A DNA stretch of 64,000 nt from Mycobacteroides saopaulense (GCF_001456355.1 NZ_CP010271.1:682001-746000); one strand, 5' to 3'. Positions 8,224 to 16,827 are shown, numbered from the stretch's first letter. Numbers and translations are program-made. Notes: generated from the sequence alone by a model not told the origin.

Positions 8224-8250
8224 CTATCGACTGATTGAATCGAGCGATAG
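8224..8250. promoter_or_regulatory. 27-bp palindrome, probable TetR operator of the ltp/DUF35 operon
   Basis: The sequence runs CTATCG-ACT-GATT-G-AATC-GAG-CGATAG: two nested perfect inverted arms (6 and 4 bp) around a central G, with 20 of 26 paired positions complementary. It ends about 20 bases upstream of the first start codon (8203), where an operator overlapping a promoter would sit. The operon's own terminal TetR is the natural candidate protein. Confidence 0.65.
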
Positions 8251-8308
8251 GACCGTAACACGGCAGTGATGGGCGCCACAGATCTATATGCCGCAGCCCG
8301 GGGAGCGG

Positions 8309-9274
8309 TTATCGCGGTGCAGGTGGTTTCAAAGCCTTTTCGAGCTGCGGGGTCAGCTGCTCGAGGGCGTAGATACGTGCCAGCGGACCGCCGAGCCGCA
8401 GGGCGTTCACCACCGGGCTGTCCGCCGGAATGTAGACGGCACGCCCCTCGGTGACCGCCCGCAGATCGGCGAGGCCGCCCATGGATTTGGCTTGCTGTTC
8501 GGTGGCACCCACCACAACCAGGAGGTCTTCGTCGGCCTTGGTCTTCAGCTCGTTGTCGGGGATGGGGCCGGCGTACCGCTGGCTCAGGAACCCCAGGCCG
8601 TCGAAAACCGCACGTCGCGGATCACGGAACCCCAGGAGGAAGGTGCCTTGTCCGTCGACGAGCCAATCGACGACGGCCGTGCGGTTGACCCAATGTTGGT
8701 GTCCTGTGCGTATCTGGTTGTACCGCGTGCCGACCTCTTCAGATCGCATGCGCGCCTGTTCGGACTTGCCGAGCACTCGTCCGATGGTGAAGAGCTGGTT
8801 GTACCAAGGTGTTTCGGCACGGTCGACGCGATCCTCGGAGACCACGGTCGGAGCGATCTTGGCCAGCCTGTCATAGCTGGGCCTGTCGATGTCGGCCCCG
8901 ATCGCCAGGATGACGTCGGGTTTGACGGCCGCGATGGCATCGAAGTCCAGCTCGGCACCCGAAACGACGGGCGGATGGGAAACCTCCGGAACCACCCAGG
9001 GATACATGGGGTACTCGGGCAATGTGGATCGAACGCCGACGGGCTTGGTGCCCAGTGACTGCACGAGGTCCTGGTCGTTCCATCCCAGCGTGACGATCCG
9101 GTTGGGCCGCATCGGCAGGAACGCGCCACCGTATCTGTGCGGGATGCTCAGTGGGAACCCGTCCGGGCCTTGGGTCGGTGTGGGGGCGGGTGCCGGAGGC
9201 TGCGTGCCAGAACATCCGGTGAGCACCAGCAGCATCAGAAGCGCGGCAATCACGCGCCATCCGGCTGTTGCCAT
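8309..9274 (-). CDS. iron-siderophore type ABC transporter substrate-binding lipoprotein (FecB-like)
   Basis: 321 residues starting at ATG 9274. Hydrophobic N-terminus with lipobox LVLTGC (Cys21), then a Pro-rich linker and a periplasmic-binding fold: NRIVTLGWNDQDLVQSLG, FDAIAAVKPDVILAI and RLAKIAPTVV are typical of FecB/BtuF-family proteins. The longer frame to 9388 has no signal peptide at its start. It should capture a ferric siderophore or haem-like ligand at the cell envelope. No permease or ATPase gene is adjacent, so it probably works with transporters encoded elsewhere. Confidence 0.87.
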   Translation of the reverse strand: MATAGWRVIAALLMLLVLTGCSGTQPPAPAPTPTQGPDGFPLSIPHRYGGAFLPMRPNRIVTLGWNDQDLVQSLGTKPVGVRSTLPEYPMYPWVVPEVSHPPVVSGAELDFDAIAAVKPDVILAIGADIDRPSYDRLAKIAPTVVSEDRVDRAETPWYNQLFTIGRVLGKSEQARMRSEEVGTRYNQIRTGHQHWVNRTAVVDWLVDGQGTFLLGFRDPRRAVFDGLGFLSQRYAGPIPDNELKTKADEDLLVVVGATEQQAKSMGGLADLRAVTEGRAVYIPADSPVVNALRLGGPLARIYALEQLTPQLEKALKPPAPR

Positions 9275-9513
9275 GCCGTGCAAGCTACCACCGGTCAGCG
9301 GCGATAAACGAATGTGACCCGAATCGGCTCGGGGTGAATCGAACGACCAACCATCGGGTTGCACGCCCACCACCTGCGGGAACGTCACCAGGCTGGATGC
9401 GGGTTGCCGGGCGTTGCCATTGACGCCTGGTCGCGGCGTTCATACGTTAGCGCCGTTCCCAGCTCGTGCTACGGGTCAGAGCAACAGCGCAATAAGTCTG
9501 CAATAGGACACCG
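9275..9513. promoter_or_regulatory. divergent intergenic region
   Basis: 239 bases between the start of the leftward FecB-like gene and the rightward four-gene exported cluster. GCAATA occurs twice at 9489-9494 and 9500-9505, spaced one helical turn, just ahead of the AGGACA ribosome-binding site of the gene at 9514. No Fur/IdeR-like box was recognised with confidence. Confidence 0.35.
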
Positions 9514-10506
9514 ATGATCAAGCATCTCACCCGCCGCGCGACGGTCGCCCTCGTTGTGGCAGCCGCGGCGATGTCTCCTGCCGCCTATCCGGCGGTAGCG
9601 GACACGGCGACGCCACTGAATGGACTGTTCGCGTTGACCCCGGGCAGTTGCGCGGAGGGCCGCGCCACCGGCTCCTACTTCCGCATGATCCTGCCCGCCG
9701 GTGACGCGTCGGGTCCCTATCTCGCCAACGGCGATTCGACATGCTCGGACAACACGGTCACCCTGCTGGCACCGGGCACCGACGGTGGCCTGAAGTCGGG
9801 CGAGTATCAGCCGCAGCCCGCCAGTGCGTTCGACGGTAATGGGAACGCGGTGTCCGGCAGCATCACCCAACCGGTCAAGTTCTATGGAGTGGGCTTCGCG
9901 ACCGCGTCCAACCAGACCGACCCGCAAACCGGTCAGGGCACGGCCACCCCGCAGATCACGGTGAGCGGTGACAAGCTCGGCGGCGATCTCAGTGCCTTCG
10001 GCGTGACCTGGAACAACCAGGTGTTCAACCAGGGAGCACCGAAACCCGGTGGCGCACTTCCGGGAAAGACCACGCCGGTGACCGGAACCTACGACCGCAA
10101 CTCGGGCGCCTTCATCCTCGAGTGGACCAGCCAGATCGTCGGCGGCCCCTTCAACGACTTCACCGGGCTGTGGCACCTGGTCGGCAAGGTGGGCGGCGGC
10201 GCCGGTGGCGCGGTCGCCGCACCGCCACCTCCGCCGGCACCGGGCGCTCCGCCTCCGCCCGCCGATGCGCCACCGGCTGTCGCGGCGCCGGGGGCACCTG
10301 CCCCGGGTCAGGTGGTGGTCCAGGCTGGGCAACAGTATGTGTCGCCGCCTCCACTATCGGCCGGTCAGCAGCTCATCGCATTGCCTGTCGACGACAACCC
10401 CCGCACGGTGACACCGCCGTGGGTCATCGCGCTGTTGGTCTTCGTGGCCATCGGTGGCGGCATCCTGTTTGTGGTGGGGGAGCGGATCTTCAGCCGTGGC
10501 CGCTGA
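9514..10506 (+). CDS. exported, C-terminally anchored protein with Pro-rich stalk (unrecognised family)
   Basis: 330 residues. Sec-type signal peptide (KHLTRRATVALVVAAAAM...AVA at about 30), a globular domain to about residue 225, a Pro/Ala-rich stalk (about 230-290), one transmembrane helix (about 303-323) and a basic tail. The globular domain is clearly paralogous to the lipoprotein at 11503: both have TLLxPGTDGGL, TQPxKF, DPQT, VSGD, FNQGAPKP and WTSxIVGGPFNxFTGxWHL in the same order. Family not recognised. It begins a cluster of four overlapping genes for envelope proteins. Confidence 0.75.
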   Translation: MIKHLTRRATVALVVAAAAMSPAAYPAVADTATPLNGLFALTPGSCAEGRATGSYFRMILPAGDASGPYLANGDSTCSDNTVTLLAPGTDGGLKSGEYQPQPASAFDGNGNAVSGSITQPVKFYGVGFATASNQTDPQTGQGTATPQITVSGDKLGGDLSAFGVTWNNQVFNQGAPKPGGALPGKTTPVTGTYDRNSGAFILEWTSQIVGGPFNDFTGLWHLVGKVGGGAGGAVAAPPPPPAPGAPPPPADAPPAVAAPGAPAPGQVVVQAGQQYVSPPPLSAGQQLIALPVDDNPRTVTPPWVIALLVFVAIGGGILFVVGERIFSRGR

Positions 10507-11521
10507 GCGGCTCGCCGAGACGACGCCGCCGGCATTACCCACGTATGCCGACGTCGTGGGTGAGCAGGCTGTGGCGGCCGAGGCCGGGCCGACGCCAAAA
10601 CCTCGCTGGCCGTTCATCGCGCTGATAGTTCTCGGCGTACTGCTCTTTGTGCTGCCGGTGATCACCGGCATGTTTACGCGGGCCGCAGGTGGGCAGCAGT
10701 TACTCACCGAGTTCCGACCGTTCGTGTCGTCGGAGGTGATCGCCAAGTTCCGCGGTTACCTGGACACCGTCGACGCGGCCCGCGCCGATGTGCAGGCAAC
10801 CCAGTCGGTTGCCGGCGGGCGCTACGAGCGGCTGGATTCCTTTGTCGCGCAATATCCGTCGATTCGTCAGGATATGAACGGTCTGCTGGATGCGGTGAGT
10901 GGCCAGGTAGACAACTACGGGCAGTTGCGCGCCGTAGGCCCCTTCGATGTGTTTCCGTTTCTCCTGGCAGTACCGGGCCTGGTTCTGGTGGCCGCCGGTG
11001 TGTGGGGCCTTCGTCGTACTCGCGATGCTGAAAAGGCAACCGGTGCGCGGGTTCTCGCACTCCTAGCGGCGACGGTGTTGATCGCGGTGCCGTTCGCGGA
11101 CGGGCTGTTCTCGCGTGCTCCGGCAGGTGCCCAGCTCATCGATGCCTTCACCCCGATCATGACCCACGAGCGAGTGGCGGCGGTACAGCGGCATTTCGTG
11201 GTGTTGGTCGCGGCTGAGGGGGAGTTGGACACCCAGTTCCTCGGCGATCTGCGGCAGCGCGATCCGGCCCGCGCGGTTCCGGGCATTGATGCCTTTGTCG
11301 CTCAATGGCAGCCCATGACAGCTGATTTCGCTTCGCTTATCGGAGTGATGGCCGACAACGTGGACAACTTTGGCAGGGTGGTGGCGCTCGATCGGATTAC
11401 GGCTCCTGCGGGATTCCGCGCATTCGACTATTTCGGGTGGTTCTTCCTGGTGCCCGGTGTACTGGCGGCCGTGGTCGCCCTCGACTCGAAAGGCGTGCTT
11501 CGATGGCCCAACAAAAGGTGA
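10496..11521 (+). CDS. membrane protein with internal duplication (unrecognised)
   Basis: 341 residues from GTG 10496, overlapping the previous stop by 11 nt. Hydrophobic helices are visible near residues 40-60, 145-165, 185-205 and 315-335. The two halves resemble each other: ITGMFTRAAGGQQLLTEFRP against FADGLFSRAPAGAQLIDAFT, and SFVAQY...VDNYGQL against AFVAQW...VDNFGRV, each followed by a membrane helix. So an extracytoplasmic module of about 90 residues flanked by helices is repeated. Function unknown; it lies between two paralogous exported proteins, suggesting an envelope complex. Confidence 0.75.
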   Translation: MAAERLAETTPPALPTYADVVGEQAVAAEAGPTPKPRWPFIALIVLGVLLFVLPVITGMFTRAAGGQQLLTEFRPFVSSEVIAKFRGYLDTVDAARADVQATQSVAGGRYERLDSFVAQYPSIRQDMNGLLDAVSGQVDNYGQLRAVGPFDVFPFLLAVPGLVLVAAGVWGLRRTRDAEKATGARVLALLAATVLIAVPFADGLFSRAPAGAQLIDAFTPIMTHERVAAVQRHFVVLVAAEGELDTQFLGDLRQRDPARAVPGIDAFVAQWQPMTADFASLIGVMADNVDNFGRVVALDRITAPAGFRAFDYFGWFFLVPGVLAAVVALDSKGVLRWPNKR

Positions 11522-12297
11522 CGGTGAGATCGGTGTGGCGTTGTGCGCTCGGGGTGGCGGTGACGGTCACGGTGCTGGCGACGGCACCCGCCTGCGGGTC
11601 GGAGAAGCCCGTCGAGTCCGCACTGACGGGGCTGCTGGCGCTGGAACCCGGCAAGATCGAGGGCAACAAGCTCAGTGGCACCTGGTTCAAGATGGTGCAA
11701 CCGGGCGGCAACCCGCAAGAGGGTCCGTTCATGCCGAACGCCAATTCCCCTGTGCCGCAGGGGGCGGCCACCTTGCTCTTGCCGGGCACCGATGGCGGCC
11801 TGATTCTCGGGGACTACCAGGGTGAGCCGGATCCCGCGTTCGACGAGGCCACCGGTTACTCGCTTGCTGCCCGGGTGACGCAGCCGACGAAGTTCTTCAA
11901 TATCGAGTTCGGCATATCCACCAACAAGATCGATCCGCAGACTCAGCGCGAGCTGTTGGCCCCCTCGGCGACGGTGTCGGGGGACACGATCTCGGCCGAC
12001 CTGTCCGCGTGGGCAGCGTCGTGGAACAGGCAGGAGTTCAACCAGGGCGCTCCCAAGCCGAAGGCCAAGGAGCAAGCGCAGATTCCCGGTGAGGCCCGTG
12101 CCAAGCAGGTGTGGGAGTTCGTTGCCGGCCGTTGGGTCGGTCACGACTCCGTGGATGGCGAAAGCCCCAAGGCTACCGGGACGTACGACAAGGACACCAA
12201 AAAGTTCACCCTCGACTGGACGAGCCTGATCGTGGGCGGCCCGTTCAACAGCTTTACGGGGGTCTGGCACCTCGAAGGTGTGGTGAAGGAACGATGA
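11503..12297 (+). CDS. lipoprotein paralogous to the exported protein at 9514 (unrecognised family)
   Basis: 264 residues from ATG 11503, overlapping the previous gene by 19 nt. Signal peptide with lipobox ATAPAC near residue 28, then a domain aligned along its full length with the protein at 9514: LLLPGTDGGLILGDYQ, TQPTKFF, KIDPQTQ, FNQGAPKPK, TGTYD and LIVGGPFNSFTGVWHLEG. It lacks the Pro-rich stalk and C-terminal helix of its paralogue, so the pair gives one transmembrane-anchored and one lipid-anchored version. Function unknown. Confidence 0.75.
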   Translation: MAQQKVTVRSVWRCALGVAVTVTVLATAPACGSEKPVESALTGLLALEPGKIEGNKLSGTWFKMVQPGGNPQEGPFMPNANSPVPQGAATLLLPGTDGGLILGDYQGEPDPAFDEATGYSLAARVTQPTKFFNIEFGISTNKIDPQTQRELLAPSATVSGDTISADLSAWAASWNRQEFNQGAPKPKAKEQAQIPGEARAKQVWEFVAGRWVGHDSVDGESPKATGTYDKDTKKFTLDWTSLIVGGPFNSFTGVWHLEGVVKER

Positions 12298-13331
12298 GCG
12301 CAACACCCTCCGAAGAGACGGCGCCGCTCGTCACGGCGAGCCGCAAGCCCGCCAAGGAACGTGTATTCGTCATCGCGGTAAGGACATTCGCCGCCATCAC
12401 GGTGATCGGGAGCGTGGCGGCCATCACCCAGCTGTCGTACTCGCCACCGCGAGCACCGATTGTCGGCTATCAGATTGTGAACCGCGATGGATCGATCCCC
12501 GAGGGGGCGATTCCGATCCCGGTGCCGCCGCCGGGGCCTCAGCTGGTGGCACCGCTGCCGCGCCCCCAGCCGCCCTCGCATCCGCCGGGGCCGGTGGCCG
12601 CCGGGCCCTTTGGTGCCCTGCCCTCGGTGACCGACCGCGGTCTGCCGATATCTGTTGCCCAGCCCTGCCCTTTCGGTTGGCCGGCACCTGGCCCGGATGA
12701 GCAGGGCGGGCTGGCCTCGTTGATCGACGTCGCCCCGGCGGCCGGTGTCTTCTCCTCGGAGGCCTTCGCACCGGCCACGGCCTATGAACCGATTCTGAAG
12801 ATGATGGGTCCGGTGCTGGCCCGCATCTCCCCGTTGTTGTCGCGGCATCCGTGGGCGATCGATCAGTTCGTCACACGATTCCAGACCGTCATGGTGCGCA
12901 TCCTGGAAGCGATTCTCCCGTACTACGGCCCGTATCGGAACGACGTCCTCAAGGCGGAGGGTGACCTCGCCAAGGCGCTGACCCCCTTCCTGGAAAGCTT
13001 GTACAACACGCCGACCGCGCAATGCCTCGTAGCCTGGGAGGCGCAGCGCATCCGTGACGCGCGCGGTGGTCGCCCGCCGGCGCTGCGCCTGCATGACCTG
13101 GGCAAGGTAATCGATCTGTATCGCTCGACGCACTGGCGTGAGGGCGACGACGATCCGCCACCTCCGCCGCTGCCCGCGTACGAATTCACACCGCCGCCCG
13201 CGCCACCACCGGCGTCGGACGCCCCGGCGGCACCGAGTACGTCGCGGCCGGTGATACCCAATTTCCCCACCCCCACCCCGGTACCGGCACCCGCGCAAAC
13301 CTCGGCGCCCGCCATCTCGTCGTCGTTGTAG
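12294..13331 (+). CDS. membrane-anchored Pro-rich protein (unrecognised)
   Basis: 345 residues from ATG 12294, overlapping the lipoprotein stop (ATGA). A cytoplasmic tail of about 25 residues precedes one transmembrane helix (about 26-46). Then come a Pro-rich segment, a helical domain (about 150-260, with PILKMMGPVLARISPLLSR and RFQTVMVRILEAILPYYG), and a second Pro-rich C-terminal tail. Two conserved-looking cysteines occur (QPCPFGW and TAQCLVAW). Last gene of the four-gene envelope cluster. No enzyme motif was seen. Confidence 0.72.
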   Translation: MSATPSEETAPLVTASRKPAKERVFVIAVRTFAAITVIGSVAAITQLSYSPPRAPIVGYQIVNRDGSIPEGAIPIPVPPPGPQLVAPLPRPQPPSHPPGPVAAGPFGALPSVTDRGLPISVAQPCPFGWPAPGPDEQGGLASLIDVAPAAGVFSSEAFAPATAYEPILKMMGPVLARISPLLSRHPWAIDQFVTRFQTVMVRILEAILPYYGPYRNDVLKAEGDLAKALTPFLESLYNTPTAQCLVAWEAQRIRDARGGRPPALRLHDLGKVIDLYRSTHWREGDDDPPPPPLPAYEFTPPPAPPPASDAPAAPSTSRPVIPNFPTPTPVPAPAQTSAPAISSSL

Positions 13332-13341
13332 TCGCACTTCC

Positions 13342-13355
13342 CAACCAACGGGTTG
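13342..13355. promoter_or_regulatory. CAACC-N4-GGTTG palindrome upstream of the racemase gene
   Basis: CAACCAACGGGTTG lies 19 bases before the ATG at 13374. The same 14-base core occurs upstream of fadA at 17833-17846, suggesting that one regulator controls both genes. A near-copy of the right arm (CTGGTTAG) follows directly. Confidence 0.55.
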
Positions 13356-13373
13356 ACTGGTTAGGGTGACCCC

Positions 13374-14465
13374 ATGGCTGACACTGGCGTCAAGACAGGC
13401 CCCCTGGCGGGCGTAAAGGTGATCGAACTCGGCGGCATCGGCCCCGGTCCCCACGCGGCGATGATGTTGTCCGACTTGGGTGCAGACGTCATCCGGGTAC
13501 GTCGCCCCGGTGGCCTGGCGATCCCCGCCGAGGAGAGCGATCTGTTCCATCGCGGCAAGCGACTGGTCAACCTGGACGTCAAGAAGGACCCCGAGGCACT
13601 GTTGGCGCTCGTCGACAAGGCCGATGTGCTGTTGGATCCGTTCCGGCCGGGCGTGTGCGAGCGCATCGGCATCGGACCGCAGGAGTGTGCCAAGCGCAAT
13701 CCTCGGCTGATCTTCGCCCGGATGACAGGTTGGGGTCAGGATGGCCCGATGGCGGACCGCGCCGGACACGACATCAACTACCTTTCGCTGACCGGCGCTC
13801 TGGGATCGATGGGCTACAAGGACCGTCCGCCGATGCCGCCGATGAACCTGGTCGCGGACTTCGGCGGTGGCTCAATGCTTTTGGTGCAGGGCATCCTGGC
13901 CGCGCTGTACGAGCGCGAGAAGTCGGGCAAGGGTCAGGTGATCGACGGCGCGATGGTCGACGGCGTGAGCCAGCTGGCTCAGATGCAGTGGACGATGTAC
14001 AACAACGGCCTGCTGTTCGATGAGCGGGAGTCGGCGCTGCTCGATGGTGGTTCGCCGTTCTACGGCACCTATGAGACCTCCGACGGCAAGTACATGGCGG
14101 TCGGCTCGATCGAGCCGCAGTTCTTCGCCATCCTGGTGCAGGGGCTCGGCCTGGATCCCGAGAGCGTTCCGTTCCAGCTCGACAAGGCGCGCTACCCCGA
14201 GATGCGCAAGATGTTCGACGACGCGTTCAAGACCAAGACACGCGATGAGTGGACCGAGATCTTCATCGGCACGGACGCCTGCGTCTCACCGGTGCTCACC
14301 TGGGCTGAAGCCAAGCAGAACGCACACCTTCGTGATCGCGGCACCATCATCGACGTCAACGGAGCGACCCAGGCAGCCCCGGCCCCGCGCTTCTCGCGTA
14401 CTCCGAGCGGCCCCATCGCGGCGCCGCCGAAGGACACCACGGAGCTTGCCGACATCGGCTGGTGA
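13374..14465 (+). CDS. CaiB/BaiF-type alpha-methylacyl-CoA racemase
   Basis: 363 residues, the usual length for alpha-methylacyl-CoA racemases. Family III CoA-transferase features: VIELGGIGPGPHAAMMLSDL and RRPGG near the N-terminus. The racemase catalytic positions appear intact: His in GHDINYL, Asp in VADFGGG, Glu in GSIEPQ. The enzyme epimerises 2-methylacyl-CoAs so that beta-oxidation can act on branched fatty acids or sterol side chains. By position it corresponds to M. tuberculosis Rv0855 (far), recalled from memory. A shared palindrome links it to fadA. Confidence 0.9.
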   Translation: MADTGVKTGPLAGVKVIELGGIGPGPHAAMMLSDLGADVIRVRRPGGLAIPAEESDLFHRGKRLVNLDVKKDPEALLALVDKADVLLDPFRPGVCERIGIGPQECAKRNPRLIFARMTGWGQDGPMADRAGHDINYLSLTGALGSMGYKDRPPMPPMNLVADFGGGSMLLVQGILAALYEREKSGKGQVIDGAMVDGVSQLAQMQWTMYNNGLLFDERESALLDGGSPFYGTYETSDGKYMAVGSIEPQFFAILVQGLGLDPESVPFQLDKARYPEMRKMFDDAFKTKTRDEWTEIFIGTDACVSPVLTWAEAKQNAHLRDRGTIIDVNGATQAAPAPRFSRTPSGPIAAPPKDTTELADIGW

Positions 14466-14479
14466 TTTAGCCGAGATGG

Positions 14480-14496
14480 CCAGTACTAGGTACTGG
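14480..14496. promoter_or_regulatory. CCAGTAC-TAG-GTACTGG palindrome (probable operator)
   Basis: A perfect 7+3+7 inverted repeat, 39 bases before the esterase ATG at 14536. No T-run follows, so an operator is more likely than a terminator of the preceding racemase gene. Confidence 0.5.
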
Positions 14497-14535
14497 TAGT
14501 CTCACCGCAAAGCAATGACGCTACGAGGAGGCTTG

Positions 14536-15606
14536 ATGACCAGTGCCCGACATGCCGCCGAATCCCGGCAGGCCGCCGTTACCTACGCCGGACCGGAGTG
14601 GATGGGCAAGGCCAATTGGCATTCTGTGGCCGAGACATACCTGTTCAAGGCGTTGGGTAAGCCGGGTCTGTACGCACTGACCAAGCTGATGATGGCCGTG
14701 AACCGGCGATTCCCGGACGCCCTGCTGAATCGGCGCTACGACGGACTGGAACGTCTGATGGGCTGGGTGCCCGGGGTGTCCGGAACCCACACCGAGCGCG
14801 TTCAGCTGCCGAACTGCCCGGCCGAATGGACGTGGAACACCAAGAACGAACCAGGGCCGGATGCCCCGGTGGTCATCTACTTCCATGGGTCGGCATTCAT
14901 CGCGCTGGGCATCAACAGCCACCGGCCGTTGGTCAGCCGTATCGCGCGCGATTCCGGTGCGCGGGCGCTGAACGTGGGCTACCGGCTGTGCCCGCGCAAT
15001 CTGGTCGAAGATGCCGTCGCCGACGGCGTCGACGCCTACCGCTACGTGCTAAGTCAGGGCGTCGACCCCGACAACATCGTGCTCGCGGGCGATTCCGCTG
15101 GCGGGTTCCTGGCGGCCATGACCGCGATCGCGGTGCGGGACGAGGGTTTGACGCCGCCCGCCGGCTGCGTACTGATCTCGGCGGCGACCAACAACGACAT
15201 GGAGCCTAAATACGCTGCCGCCAGGCGCGTGGGCGATGCCATGTTCCCCGTCGACTTCTTGACGATGATCAACGACGTGTTCCTGCTGCGCAACGGTGCG
15301 CGTGAGCCGGGTCTGTGCCCGGCCGACGCGGATCTGACAGACCTGGGCCCCTTCCTGCTGCAGGTGGGTTCGCAGGAGGCGCTGCGGCCCGACTCGGAAT
15401 TGTTTGCGGAACGTCTTGTCGCGGCCGGGGTTCCGGTGCGCCTGCAGATCTTCGACCGTGCGATTCACGTGTTCCAGATCTTCGCGCTCACCAACCCGGA
15501 CGCCCGGCGTGCGGTCGCGGAGATCACCGAGTTCATCAAGATCGTGCCGGGGTTGGCCAAGGCGCGGCGCAAGCCCGACGTGTTGGCCTCGGGTCTAGGC
15601 TCCTAG
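14536..15606 (+). CDS. alpha/beta hydrolase (HSL/GDXG lipolytic family esterase)
   Basis: 356 residues from ATG 14536, which has GAGGAGG well spaced upstream; the frame also has an ATG at 14515. Hydrolase features: oxyanion motif YFHGSAF (the HGGG equivalent), nucleophile motif GDSAGGF, an Asp near PDSELF and His in RAIHVFQ. This matches the hormone-sensitive-lipase-like esterases abundant in mycobacteria. Substrate probably a short- or medium-chain ester. Its 3' end overlaps the convergent aminotransferase gene by 12 nt. Confidence 0.88.
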   Translation: MTSARHAAESRQAAVTYAGPEWMGKANWHSVAETYLFKALGKPGLYALTKLMMAVNRRFPDALLNRRYDGLERLMGWVPGVSGTHTERVQLPNCPAEWTWNTKNEPGPDAPVVIYFHGSAFIALGINSHRPLVSRIARDSGARALNVGYRLCPRNLVEDAVADGVDAYRYVLSQGVDPDNIVLAGDSAGGFLAAMTAIAVRDEGLTPPAGCVLISAATNNDMEPKYAAARRVGDAMFPVDFLTMINDVFLLRNGAREPGLCPADADLTDLGPFLLQVGSQEALRPDSELFAERLVAAGVPVRLQIFDRAIHVFQIFALTNPDARRAVAEITEFIKIVPGLAKARRKPDVLASGLGS

Positions 15607-16773
15607 CCGCGCCAGGCGGGCTATCGCCTCGTCGATCACCGCGTCGCGTTTGGCGAAGGTGAACCGCACCAGGTGATTCCATTTCTCGGCCGTCTCCGTG
15701 CCGGGATCGCAGAAGGCGCTTACCGGAACCGCCGCTACCCCAACGGTTTCCGGTAGGCGTCGGCAGAGTTCTGCGCTGTCGTCGAATCCCAGGGGACGTG
15801 GGTCGGCGCAGACGAAATAGCCGCCCTCGCTGCTGTGCACTTCAAAGCCGAGTCCAGAGAGCGCCTCGGAGAGGCGATCACGCCTGCGCTGCAACGACTC
15901 CCGCAGGTTCTTCACCCACGCCTGTTCGGTGTCCAGTGCCACGGCCACCGCGGGCTGAAACGGCCCGCCGCCGACATAGGAAAGGAATTGTTTGGCCGCG
16001 CGCACTCCCGAGACCAATGCCGATGTGCCACACGCCCAGCCGATCTTCCAGCCGGTGCAGTTGAACGTCTTGGCGGCACTGGAGATGGTGACGGTGCGAT
16101 CGGCCATTCCGGGCAGGCTGGCCATCGGGGTCTGCGTGCGCCCGTCGAAGAGCAGTCGTTCGTACACCTCGTCGGAGATGACCAGTAGGTCGTGTTCGAC
16201 CGCGAGCTCGGCCACCCGGGCCAACTCGGCGTCGGTGAAGACCTTGCCCGTGGGGTTATGCGGGGAATTGATGACCAATGCCGTTGTGCGGGGCGTGATA
16301 GCGGCCGCGAGCGCCGCGGTATCCAACGCAAAGCCCGCGCCATCGGGCACGAGCGGCACCGGTACCCGGACCGCGCCGGCCATCGCCACCACCGCCGCGT
16401 ACGAGTCGTAGTACGGCTCGATCAGGATGACCTCGGAACCGGGTTCGACCAGGCCGAGCACTGCCCCGGCGATCGCCTCGGTGGCGCCAACGGTGACCAG
16501 CACCTGCGTTTCCGGATCAAGCTCCTCGCCGTAGCGGGCGAGCCGATCGGCGGCGATGGCTCGGCGCAGCTCGGGAGTGCCCAGCCCCGGTGGGTACTGA
16601 TTGAGCCCGGACCGGATGGCCTGCTGTGCCGCGTCGAGCATGGCCGTCGGGCCATCCTCATCGGGAAAGCCCTGACCCAAGTTGATCGCGTCGTGCCGAA
16701 CGGCCAGGGCCGACATCTCGGCGAAGATCGTTGCGCCGAAAGGGCGCAACCGTGCGACGGTCTTCGGATTCAC
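15595..16773 (-). CDS. dapC: class I/II PLP-dependent aminotransferase (DapC-like)
   Basis: 392 residues, fold type I aminotransferase. INLGQGFPDEDGP at the N-terminus, NSPHNPTGKVF, SDEVYERL, and PLP lysine in SSAAKTFNCTGWKIGW, then the C-terminal substrate-binding Arg region (VRFTFAK). Its place just before fadA matches M. tuberculosis Rv0858c, annotated dapC, an N-succinyldiaminopimelate aminotransferase of lysine/peptidoglycan precursor synthesis (recalled). Motifs alone cannot exclude a kynurenine or methionine aminotransferase. Confidence 0.85.
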   Translation of the reverse strand: MNPKTVARLRPFGATIFAEMSALAVRHDAINLGQGFPDEDGPTAMLDAAQQAIRSGLNQYPPGLGTPELRRAIAADRLARYGEELDPETQVLVTVGATEAIAGAVLGLVEPGSEVILIEPYYDSYAAVVAMAGAVRVPVPLVPDGAGFALDTAALAAAITPRTTALVINSPHNPTGKVFTDAELARVAELAVEHDLLVISDEVYERLLFDGRTQTPMASLPGMADRTVTISSAAKTFNCTGWKIGWACGTSALVSGVRAAKQFLSYVGGGPFQPAVAVALDTEQAWVKNLRESLQRRRDRLSEALSGLGFEVHSSEGGYFVCADPRPLGFDDSAELCRRLPETVGVAAVPVSAFCDPGTETAEKWNHLVRFTFAKRDAVIDEAIARLARLGA

Positions 16774-16827
16774 GCTGGTCCGTGTTCGTTGATCGCCGGC
16801 TCCATGCCGGCGAGCCTACCGCCGGAC

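Noticed and set aside
12141..13769. 542-codon minus-strand open frame
   Set aside because: Antisense to the Pro-rich protein and the racemase gene; rich in Arg and without recognisable domains.
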